From the NCBI GenBank assembly GCA_946011725.1, contig CAMGBT010000001.1, positions 40,858 through 104,857 on the forward strand: a DNA stretch of 64,000 bases. The letters are read 5' to 3'. The DNA comes from an uncultured Bacteroidales bacterium. GTDB taxonomy: Bacteria > Bacteroidota > Bacteroidia > Bacteroidales > Muribaculaceae. Position 1 is the first letter of the stretch, and each line of letters starts with the position of its first letter. Below, one piece after another: positions 19,922 to 26,966 of this stretch. The notes under the pieces are model-generated. The model was not told the origin of the DNA and ran no database searches. It worked only from the letters and a program-made list of their open reading frames with translations. The position numbers were made by a program, and so were the translations under genes.

Positions 19922-19963
19922 AACAGTTCGCAATTAAAAATAGCCAAACTTCACATTAAGCCA

Positions 19964-19971
19964 CAAATTTA
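19964..19971 (-). promoter_or_regulatory. -7 box of the rel-to-birA operon
   Basis: The minus strand reads TAAATTTG, matching TAnnTTTG. A TTTG at 19992-19995 lies 20 bp upstream as a -33 element. Transcription would begin about 36 bases before the rel ATG. No other such promoter is evident in the short gaps down to birA. Confidence 0.65.
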
Positions 19972-20055
19972 CAAATTTTTCCCAAATCCCACAAATTTTT
20001 TTTGCCATCCACTTTCGCCTTCCCCAATATTCGCCGGTCGCGGGCTGCAAAAAAG

Positions 20056-20082
20056 AAGAGTTCGGTATGGTACCGAACTCTT
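20056..20082 (-). terminator. Intrinsic terminator after the 1023-residue secreted protein gene
   Basis: There is a perfect 12-bp stem, AAGAGTTCGGTA/TACCGAACTCTT, with a 3-base loop. On the minus strand it is followed by TCTTTTTT. It lies 24 bp beyond the stop codon at 20106. Confidence 0.85.
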
Positions 20083-20105
20083 CCGTTTAACGCGGGTGGG
20101 CGTTG

Positions 20106-23100
20106 TTATTTAATGTACACCTTTTGGACGGTGTTGCCTTGGCGGCGGATAAACACTCCGTTGTGAGGCTCATCCACTTTTATGCCTTGAAGGTTGTAGT
20201 AGACAGCCGGGGCGGTAGCGTCGCTGTTGATGGTTACAATGCCGGCGGTGACATTGAAGGTGAGAGTCAGCGGGGTGGATTCGGCTGTGGCGTACACTTT
20301 CACGATGCTGGCGGTGTGTTCGCCTTCATCGAGGTCGGACAGCGGCAGGGTGGTTACGTCGTTGGGTAGTTCGGTGCTTTGGCCATCGATGGTTACGCGA
20401 TAGCCCACGAACGAGCCGTAGCAGGGACCCTCGCCGGAGTGCTTGATGCCGGTGGTCATCTCCACGTCGTCTACAAGCAGGAAGAAGCCGTCGAAGGTAT
20501 AATTGTTGATTGCCACATACTTAGCTTCTTTAGGGATAGTGAATTCGAAGCGCTTGTAATCAATGGGCGCTTCCATCAAACCGGATACAAAAGTGAAGTC
20601 TTCGGGAGCCATTCCGGTAGTGGAGTAGCCCACGCGGATGGTTTCCAACGCATCCTCCACGTACATGTAGCTGCGAGCCCAGAATGAGAATTTGAAGTCG
20701 CGATGATAGTCGAGCTCGGGCGAGATGAACCAGTCGTCAGTTTGGTGCTTGTCGGGTTCGCCGGAAGTTTCCTCAGAGCTGAGGGTTGCTGCGGCATCGA
20801 AGAATGCGAGCGCGCGGTCGCCGCTGTGTGCGGTTTCTTGAGGCATAGCCGGAGCGGTATTTTTGCCGTTAAATACGATTGCGGCCATCTTGGAGCCCAT
20901 GCCCGGGAAGCTGATGCCGCTGAAGCCGTATGTCAGATACATGTCGCCATCGTAATAATTCCAGCCGAGTTCGCCGGGTGCGTTGATTTCGAAGTCGGAG
21001 AAGTCTTCACCGTCGAAGTCTTCGGTGATGTCGGCAAAGAAGTCCCAAGCCAGGGTGTTGGTTTCGGCGATATAGTCGATGTTGGCGATGGGCAAAATCA
21101 ACTGCTCGAGTTCGGCTTGGATAGTTTGAGCGTTGTCTTCCAATACAATGCTTCCTTCAATGGGGCTGAAGCCCTTGCGGGTGATGCGGTATGAATACTC
21201 GCCCTTGAGCAGGCCTTCAATGGTGGCGGAGCCGCTTTCTACTGTGGCGGTGCGGGCTTTCATGCCTTGGCGGTACACTTCGAACAGCGCTCCGTCGGCA
21301 TCTGCCGCATTGCCGGAATTGGTGCCTAATTGCAATGTGAGGTTGCAGCTCATATCTTTAGCTACGTTGTCGGAATTAGTGGCTTCCGAAGTCACATCAT
21401 CGATGGTGTAATGAGCCTTTACGCTGTAAACGTAGTAGCCTTGCTTGAGGCTCGTCCAATCGCTGTCGGTAAGGCTCGTTGCGGTAGTGGCGGGGAAGGA
21501 TACCCACGCTTCGGGATTGCTGCTGTCCTCGATATTATATCGGGTGACCAAATATTCGTAATTCTCCTCAAGCGAGTCTTCGATGTTTTCGCCATCCACG
21601 CGGATTAACAATGCACCTGTATAATCCATGTCGCTGAAATAGCGATAGGCATCGGGCGCGGAATAGTACGACGAGAAGAACGATTTCTTGCCGGGAAGTA
21701 CTTCCGGATTGTTGTCGCGGGCGATACTTACCGGGCCATCGCCGGCAATAGCGATTGCGCAGCCATATTCACATTTGATAGGCTCCGGCAGGCTTATTTC
21801 GACCCACTTGTTCAAGAAGTTCGGTTCGATGGTGGAGTAGAGCACTGTACCGGTGGGCTCGCCGTTGCTGCCTACTTCCAGCACATAGATAATCAGGGAG
21901 GAGGCAGCGCCCTCGATCTCGGCAGAATAGTATTTAAACTTATACAGAGTCATCGGGCTGAAGAAGAGATTGCCCACTACGTTGTATTCCGAACCGGTGC
22001 TATAGCCGAACACGTCGTCGTACTCGCCGGTGTCGTATGAGTGCTCGCGCAGGTGTACCGGACGTGTCCATGTTACATTGCCCAACCCGTTGGAGGTGAT
22101 GGCAAACGGCTTCACACCGATTTGAGCCAACGTGGCAACGACCTCTTTAGCCGGCTGTGCTTCCGACAGGCTTGCCACCAACTGCACATCCGCCAGCAGG
22201 TTCTTGCTCACCGAGATAGCGTACTCCGAGTTTGTGTTGTCATTAATTGTCACACCCGACACCGAGAACTTACCTTCGTCGTCCGTAACGGCAGTGTAAT
22301 CGTCGTAGCCGGTGATTGTCACCGCTGCGCCTCGTACCGGCGTGCCGTCGGTGTGAGAAATCGTGCCGCTCAAAGTGCCTTTCTGCATCTGAGCCAAAGT
22401 CAAGCTGACCGGATTGGTTTCACCATTGGCCACGGTAACTGCTTGAGAACCGGTGAAGTAACCGTGGTATTCGGCCTCAAGGGTGTAATTACCCACCGGT
22501 ACCTTGCTGAATTCAAACGAGCCATCGGCGGCCGTGGTGGCGCTGAACAGCTCAGGCAACTCCTTGATGAACACATTTACACCGGTGCAGTCGTCACTAC
22601 CTTCAAGGACCACGGTGCCTTTCAGCGAGCCTTGTGCCGGCGCATCAAGCTTCAAGTCCTTGATTACGATAATCATACCCTTACTTTGCGAAAGGTAGTG
22701 GCGAAAACTCAGGTAGTAATCGCCATCCGCCTCAATTTGCGGCAGTTCGATCTCGCATTTCTGACCATAGTAATTCTTGATTTCCTGAGTGAACAGAATG
22801 GTGTGAGTGCTGATGTCGGTCGAGGTGCCGATACCCACTTCCAAATTCTCACGTTCATAGTAGGAGGTGTACGCCGTGAAAGTCAAGGTGTACTTCTCAC
22901 CGGCCTCTAAATAGATTGCCGGCGACACCATCACGTTGTTCACATCGTTGTCGGAACTGTAGCCCGAAGCAGCACCATCGCCACCGTATGCGCTGGTCCC
23001 AAAATACCAGTTGATACCATCGCCATCAAGGTCCTGTAGCGACCATGTGGCAAATTCAGTCTCGCTGAACCCGCAAGAGTAGGGCACAGATTCAGCGGCA

Positions 23101-23177
23101 AGAGCCCTGTAGCTGAAGATAGGAAGCATTAGCGCTAACACAAGCGCAATACCCGGTTTCCCTAAAAAATTGTGCAT
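20106..23177 (-). CDS. Large secreted multidomain protein with choice-of-anchor J modules and T9SS-like tail
   Basis: This 1023-residue protein starts with a signal peptide (about residues 1-28, ending ALAAE). Next comes a MAM/choice-of-anchor-J-like module with SLQDLDGDGINWYFGTS near residue 46. Two carboxypeptidase-regulatory-like beta sandwiches follow (about 184-265 and 267-345), then a central beta-rich region, a third small sandwich near 610-680, and a second jelly-roll module (about 715-920). It ends with VYYNLQGIKVDEP...KVYIK, a short motif shared with the cohesin-like protein at 60815 and resembling part of a T9SS sorting domain. No catalytic site was recognised. A surface adhesin, glycan-binding or scaffold role is possible but unproven. 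Confidence 0.8.
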   Translation of the reverse strand: MHNFLGKPGIALVLALMLPIFSYRALAAESVPYSCGFSETEFATWSLQDLDGDGINWYFGTSAYGGDGAASGYSSDNDVNNVMVSPAIYLEAGEKYTLTFTAYTSYYERENLEVGIGTSTDISTHTILFTQEIKNYYGQKCEIELPQIEADGDYYLSFRHYLSQSKGMIIVIKDLKLDAPAQGSLKGTVVLEGSDDCTGVNVFIKELPELFSATTAADGSFEFSKVPVGNYTLEAEYHGYFTGSQAVTVANGETNPVSLTLAQMQKGTLSGTISHTDGTPVRGAAVTITGYDDYTAVTDDEGKFSVSGVTINDNTNSEYAISVSKNLLADVQLVASLSEAQPAKEVVATLAQIGVKPFAITSNGLGNVTWTRPVHLREHSYDTGEYDDVFGYSTGSEYNVVGNLFFSPMTLYKFKYYSAEIEGAASSLIIYVLEVGSNGEPTGTVLYSTIEPNFLNKWVEISLPEPIKCEYGCAIAIAGDGPVSIARDNNPEVLPGKKSFFSSYYSAPDAYRYFSDMDYTGALLIRVDGENIEDSLEENYEYLVTRYNIEDSSNPEAWVSFPATTATSLTDSDWTSLKQGYYVYSVKAHYTIDDVTSEATNSDNVAKDMSCNLTLQLGTNSGNAADADGALFEVYRQGMKARTATVESGSATIEGLLKGEYSYRITRKGFSPIEGSIVLEDNAQTIQAELEQLILPIANIDYIAETNTLAWDFFADITEDFDGEDFSDFEINAPGELGWNYYDGDMYLTYGFSGISFPGMGSKMAAIVFNGKNTAPAMPQETAHSGDRALAFFDAAATLSSEETSGEPDKHQTDDWFISPELDYHRDFKFSFWARSYMYVEDALETIRVGYSTTGMAPEDFTFVSGLMEAPIDYKRFEFTIPKEAKYVAINNYTFDGFFLLVDDVEMTTGIKHSGEGPCYGSFVGYRVTIDGQSTELPNDVTTLPLSDLDEGEHTASIVKVYATAESTPLTLTFNVTAGIVTINSDATAPAVYYNLQGIKVDEPHNGVFIRRQGNTVQKVYIK

Positions 23178-23262
23178 AGAAGTTGTTAATTTATAGAGGA
23201 ATAAAGATTTTAATAATCAATCTGCACATCTCAAAAAGTTCGACGTCCACAAATTGTTAATG

Positions 23263-23270
23263 CAAATTTA
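23263..23270 (-). promoter_or_regulatory. -7 box for the secreted-protein gene
   Basis: TAAATTTG on the minus strand, with a TTTG (plus-strand CAAA at 23290-23293) exactly 19 bp upstream. This is a textbook Bacteroidetes promoter. The leader to the ATG at 23177 would be about 80 bases. Confidence 0.75.
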
Positions 23271-23321
23271 CAAAAAAATCCCCAAAACTCAAACATTTTA
23301 ACCAAAAAATCCTCAAAAAAC

Positions 23322-23974
23322 GGGTCAATGTAAACCCCCGGTTGTTAAATCTGCAAAAGAAAGTGTGTCAAAAGTTCACCGCGAGTAGCACAGTTGGCAA
23401 AAATCCACAGAAGCCGATATGCCGCCGTCGCGCCAACAAAAATCAGTATAACACTATCAGCTTCAGACCATGGCTAATATGTCGCTCCGCGGCAACTCGC
23501 TAAACACTTGAAAATAAGCAAAATAGATGTTTGTTATATGATAGCTGATATGCGATCAATGTAAAAAAACGGTTGTTAATTTTGTTAAAAACCGCGGAGC
23601 GGTTGCGTTTTAGATAACACCACGTTGGCACGAAACGTAGGGCAAGCGAAGCGCCCGAAGTGAAGTGCCTACGTGGTGTAAGAGCCCATCAATAATCACG
23701 AACCGCGGAGCGGGTTCCTTATGCAGGACTTGCGGACTGCCGGCAAAAGGAACCGCCCCGCGGTTCGTGGCGTGGGGCGGTAGTCTACACCACGAAGGCG
23801 CTTCGCAGGCTTCGCGCCATCGTGGTGTTATTTAAAAAGGAACGCGCTCCGCGCGTATGGAGCCGTATTAACACGTTCGGAATGTTGTTAACATTTCAAC
23901 GTTTTTTACATTGATCCAAAATTATCGCTCTCGGGAATGTTTTTAACATTTCAACTGTTTTTTTACATGACCCC
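23322..23974. repeat. Mosaic non-coding region of nested inverted repeats
   Basis: No gene is seen between 23178 and 24024. A motif of the form GATCAATGTAAAAAAACGGTTGTTAA occurs at 23322 and 23554, and in inverted orientation at 23878-23916 and 23934-23974. The last two are also direct repeats of each other (GGAATGTTnTTAACATTTCAAC). Between the inner pair are three hairpins: 23617-23679 (ACACCACGT/ACGTGGTGT), 23697-23769 (long GC-rich arms CACGAACCGCGG.../...CCGCGGTTCGTG) and 23787-23828 (ACACCACGA/TCGTGGTGT). The layout is like a mosaic extragenic-palindrome element or a decayed inverted-repeat element. Confidence 0.7.
23419..23545 (+). repeat. Dispersed ~125-bp repeat, copy 1
   Basis: This segment matches 38827-38951 in the same orientation with scattered substitutions and small indels. 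It includes the identical core ATCAGTATAACACTATCAGC. The ends are sharp: flanking sequences of the two copies do not match. It encodes no evident protein. Confidence 0.85.
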
Positions 23975-24006
23975 AAAAAAAAGCTCGCCGTGGGGCGAGC
24001 TTTTTT
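23975..24006. terminator. Bidirectional terminator after rplI
   Basis: A 7-bp stem GCTCGCC/GGCGAGC with loop GTGG at 23983-24000 is flanked by A8 on the left and T6 on the right. It can therefore terminate transcription in both directions. It sits 19 bp past the rplI stop. Confidence 0.85.
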
Positions 24007-24024
24007 ATGGGATGGTGGGGCGGA

Positions 24025-24468
24025 TTATTCTGCTACCACTTCGAAGGGGATTTCTACGGCCACTTCCTTGTGGAATTGGATGGTGGCGGTGTATTTGCCC
24101 ACTTCTTTGATGCTTTCTTTGAGGATGATGAGCTTGCGATCTACGGTGTGACCGAGTTTTTCGAGCGCTTCGGCGATTTGGATAGCGTTTACGCTGCCGA
24201 AGATGGTGCCGGTGGCGCTGGTCTTTGCACCGATAGTGAGAGCCACGCCTTCGAGAGCTTTGGCAGCTTCTTCGGCTTTAGCTTTGATTTCAGCGAGTTT
24301 GTGAGCTTGTTGACGTTGGTTTTCTGCCAGAACCTTCAGGGCTGAAGGAGTAGCAACAACGGCTTTACCTTGGGGGATAAGGTAGTTGCGGCCGTAACCA
24401 TCTTTTACTTCAACTACGTCGTCCTTGTATCCAAGGCCGCGAACGTCTTCTTTAAGAATGATTTTCAT
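24025..24468 (-). CDS. rplI: 50S ribosomal protein L9
   Basis: The 147-residue protein starts MKIILKEDVRGLGYKDD, followed by VVEVKDGYGRNYLIPQGKA, the conserved L9 N-terminal domain that binds 23S rRNA. A charged connecting helix and the C-terminal domain follow. It is third in the rpsF-rpsR-rplI operon, 21 bp after rpsR. Confidence 0.98.
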   Translation of the reverse strand: MKIILKEDVRGLGYKDDVVEVKDGYGRNYLIPQGKAVVATPSALKVLAENQRQQAHKLAEIKAKAEEAAKALEGVALTIGAKTSATGTIFGSVNAIQIAEALEKLGHTVDRKLIILKESIKEVGKYTATIQFHKEVAVEIPFEVVAE

Positions 24469-24489
24469 GTTGGTGGTCCTTTAGCTTGA

Positions 24490-24759
24490 TTATTTCATGA
24501 GGTCAGTTACGTAGGGCAGAAGAGCCAGGTGACGAGCGCGTTTAACGGCTTGAGCCACACGACGTTGGAACTTCAGCGAGGTGCCGGTGATGCGGCGGGG
24601 AAGGATTTTGCCTTGTTCGTTGAGGAACTTTTTGAGGAACTCAGCGTCTTTGTAGTCAACGTATTTGATACCGGCGCGTTTGAAGCGGCAGTATTTTTTC
24701 TTTTTAACGTCTACCGACATGGGGGTGAGGTAGCGGATTTCAGATTGTGCTTGTGCCAT
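24490..24759 (-). CDS. rpsR: 30S ribosomal protein S18
   Basis: This 89-residue basic protein has [16 protein letters not shown] and the conserved [28 protein letters not shown] tail that contacts 16S rRNA and S6. It lies 3 bp after rpsF, the usual order in bacteria, which allows coordinated synthesis of the S6:S18 heterodimer. Confidence 0.98.
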   Translation of the reverse strand: MAQAQSEIRYLTPMSVDVKKKKYCRFKRAGIKYVDYKDAEFLKKFLNEQGKILPRRITGTSLKFQRRVAQAVKRARHLALLPYVTDLMK

Positions 24760-24762
24760 GAT

Positions 24763-25131
24763 TTAGTCCTCCTTTGCTTCTTGGGTTTGGGGTGCTTCAG
24801 CTTTGTTAGCCTTGAGGCTGCGACGTTTAGCAGCGTATTCGGCTGCATATTTGTCTTGACGGAAGGTGAGGAAGCGGATAACGCGTTCGTCACGACGGTA
24901 AGCGGTTTCGAGCTTGCGAACCAAAGTGGGTTCACCTTCGAATTCAATCAGGGTGTAGAAGCCGGTCGACTTCTTTTGGATGGGATAGGCGAGTTTGCGC
25001 ATGCCCCATTCCTCGGTGTTCACAATGGTGGCACCGGCATCGGTGAGCACCTTGCTGAACTTTTCTACCGCTTCCTTCATCTGAACATCAGACAAAACGG
25101 GAGTTAAAATGAAAACGGTTTCGTACTTCAT
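24763..25131 (-). CDS. rpsF: 30S ribosomal protein S6
   Basis: The 122-residue protein begins [15 protein letters not shown] and contains [25 protein letters not shown], typical of S6. The C-terminal tail is extended and charged ([16 protein letters not shown]), as is common in Bacteroidetes. It is the first gene of the operon and has a candidate S6:S18-binding leader. Confidence 0.98.
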   Translation of the reverse strand: MKYETVFILTPVLSDVQMKEAVEKFSKVLTDAGATIVNTEEWGMRKLAYPIQKKSTGFYTLIEFEGEPTLVRKLETAYRRDERVIRFLTFRQDKYAAEYAAKRRSLKANKAEAPQTQEAKED

Positions 25132-25169
25132 TGGGTGTGAAATAAGTTGTTATTTAATTAGTTACGTTG

Positions 25170-25193
25170 TTTGCGAGCGCACACGGCCGCAAA
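25170..25193 (-). promoter_or_regulatory. Candidate S6:S18-binding leader hairpin of rpsF
   Basis: At the 5' end of the predicted transcript, the minus strand can form a hairpin with TTTGCG pairing to CGCAAA. It encloses a GCCG segment on its 5' side and an apical TGTG. Autoregulatory rpsF leaders that bind S6:S18 use a bulged CCG in such a hairpin. This is a resemblance by eye, not a covariance-model match. Confidence 0.4.
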
Positions 25194-25200
25194 TCGACTG

Positions 25201-25208
25201 CAAAGTTA
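25201..25208 (-). promoter_or_regulatory. -7 box of the rpsF-rpsR-rplI operon
   Basis: TAACTTTG on the minus strand, a perfect TAnnTTTG element about 70 bp upstream of the rpsF ATG. The start point would fall just before the leader hairpin. Confidence 0.7.
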
Positions 25209-25292
25209 CGAAAAAATCTGTGTTCTACCAACTTTTTCTCAATTTTTTTCAAAAAAATCGCTTAGCTAATTGTCTATGAGCACAAAAATTGA

Positions 25293-25300
25293 TAACTTTG
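25293..25300 (+). promoter_or_regulatory. -7 box that abuts the start codon of the GNAT/ATP-grasp gene
   Basis: TAACTTTG ends only 4 bases before the ATG at 25305. A TTG -33 element lies at 25270-25272, 20 bp upstream. The expected transcription start coincides with the start codon, so the mRNA may be leaderless. Confidence 0.7.
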
Positions 25301-25304
25301 CGCT

Positions 25305-26864
25305 ATGATTACCATTCGCAAAACAGAATCTACGGATATAGAGGCGGCGTTGGAGGTCTACGCCATCGCCAAGCAGTACATGCGCCGTAGCGGCAATGCC
25401 AACCAGTGGGCGGGCGAGTACCCCGGTCGCGCCGACATTGCCCGCGATGTGGCTGCGGGCAATTCCTACGTGGGTGTGGACTCCAATGGCCGCATCCGCT
25501 TCGTGTTCGCCTTCATCCTCGGCGAAGATTCCACATATAATTATATAGAAGGCGGCCAATGGCTCAACTCTGCGCCCTACGGCACCATCCACCGCATCGC
25601 TTCCGACGGCTCCACCGCGCGCGTGGTCGAAGCGGCGTGCCGCTTCTGCAGCCGCATCTGCGCGAACATCCGCATCGACACCCACGCCGATAATCAGCCT
25701 ATGCAAACGGCTTTGCTCCGCTGCGGATTCACCCGTTGCGGCATCATCTATCTTGCCGATGGCGCCCCGCGCGTGGCCTTCCAGAAGGTTTGGCAACGGC
25801 CGCGCCTGTGGCTCTTCAATCCCGAGAACGACATCGCCCTGGCCCACGGCTCCGCCCGCTTCACCCCGCCGATGGCGGCAGTGCAGTTGGCTCGAAGCGG
25901 TGCCACCTTGCCTTTCTGGCTGGCCGACAAGGGCGACCGCGTGCTCTGTCGCGGCGTCAACGACCGCTGGCTCGCCGACATCCAATCGCGGTTCGGCATC
26001 GAAGCCGAACCGTGGGACGGTTCCATCGACCTCGCCCCCTCGCCCTGGGGATGGTCGCACGCCGCCCGCCAAACCTTTATCGAAGCCGGATTCGACCCCT
26101 CTCAACTGCCTTCGGACAGTGACCTCGACACGTTGCGCCGCCTGAGCCACCGCCGCACGTCGGCACTCGTGGCCAATGCCTTGCAACCGTTGCTGCCGTT
26201 CGCCATCTGGCCCGCCGCCCGCGAAGCCTTCACCACCGACGACATCGCCGCCGCGGTGGCCGCCGGGCCGTGCGTGGTCAAAGCGCCGTGGTCGTCGAGC
26301 GGTCGCGGCATCGCCTTCGTCGACGCTGACACGTTGCCCAAGCAACTGTCGCGGTTTGCCGGCACCATCCGCCGCCAAGGCTCCGTGATGGTTGAGCGCC
26401 AAGCCCGCCGCCTGCTCGACTTCGCCATGCTCTTCGACTACGCCTACGGCCACTGCCAATTCGTGGGCTACTCCGTGTTCGACACCATGACCACCGGCGC
26501 CTACACCGGCAACTACGTCGAGCCGCAGGACCGACTCCTCGACCGCATCACCGCCCACGTGCCGTCCGAGCACATCTTCCGGCTGCAAGACGCTCTGCCA
26601 CAAGCACTTGCGGCCACGCTTGGCACCGACTATCGCGGCCCGGTGGGCGTGGACATGCTCTTGGCCGACACCCCCGACGGCCCGATGCTTCACGCGGTGG
26701 TCGAGGTCAACCTCCGATACACCATGGGCCGCGTGGCACTCGCTCTTCACCAACGCACCGGCCGCATAGGGCGCTTCACCATCACCCCGGCCTCGGCCGC
26801 CACCGCGCCATCAGCCCTATCGCTCACTCAGCCCGGCACCGACTTCGCTTTCACCCTCCAATAA
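25305..26864 (+). CDS. Fusion of GNAT acetyltransferase and ATP-grasp-like ligase, function unknown
   Basis: Residues 1-160 resemble a GNAT N-acetyltransferase: MITIRKTESTDIEAALEVY at the start, a core strand region ending RIDTHADNQPMQTALLRCGF, then GFTRCGIIYL. From about residue 165 a second module begins with RLWLFNPENDIALAHG, a start seen in uncharacterised Bacteroidales proteins. It contains ATP-grasp features, namely CVVKAPWSSSGRGIAF as a nucleotide-binding strand-loop and AVVEVNLRYTMGR with the E-x-N metal ligands near residue 470. An amide-forming ligase coupled to acyl transfer is a reasonable inference, but the substrate is unknown. A 495-residue antisense ORF over the gene is a GC shadow. 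Confidence 0.82.
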   Translation: MITIRKTESTDIEAALEVYAIAKQYMRRSGNANQWAGEYPGRADIARDVAAGNSYVGVDSNGRIRFVFAFILGEDSTYNYIEGGQWLNSAPYGTIHRIASDGSTARVVEAACRFCSRICANIRIDTHADNQPMQTALLRCGFTRCGIIYLADGAPRVAFQKVWQRPRLWLFNPENDIALAHGSARFTPPMAAVQLARSGATLPFWLADKGDRVLCRGVNDRWLADIQSRFGIEAEPWDGSIDLAPSPWGWSHAARQTFIEAGFDPSQLPSDSDLDTLRRLSHRRTSALVANALQPLLPFAIWPAAREAFTTDDIAAAVAAGPCVVKAPWSSSGRGIAFVDADTLPKQLSRFAGTIRRQGSVMVERQARRLLDFAMLFDYAYGHCQFVGYSVFDTMTTGAYTGNYVEPQDRLLDRITAHVPSEHIFRLQDALPQALAATLGTDYRGPVGVDMLLADTPDGPMLHAVVEVNLRYTMGRVALALHQRTGRIGRFTITPASAATAPSALSLTQPGTDFAFTLQ

Positions 26865-26913
26865 CCAATTCACAGGCTTATGACTATGCTATGCAATTAT
26901 TTTACATAGCAAC

Positions 26914-26953
26914 AAAAAAATAGAGATAATTTGCGAATTACCTCTATTTTTTT
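26914..26953. terminator. Bidirectional terminator between convergent genes
   Basis: AAAAAAATAGAGATAATTT pairs with AATTACCTCTATTTTTTT, forming an A/T-flanked hairpin. It lies between the end of the GNAT/ATP-grasp gene at 26864 and the lpd stop at 26967, so it can serve both. Confidence 0.85.
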
Positions 26954-26966
26954 GAAAAAGTGTATG

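Noticed and set aside
25266-26753. 495-residue minus-strand ORF opposite the GNAT/ATP-grasp gene
   Set aside because: It is rich in His, Gly, Arg and Val with no family pattern, while the plus strand shows GNAT and ATP-grasp motifs and a perfect promoter. High G+C leaves antisense frames open.
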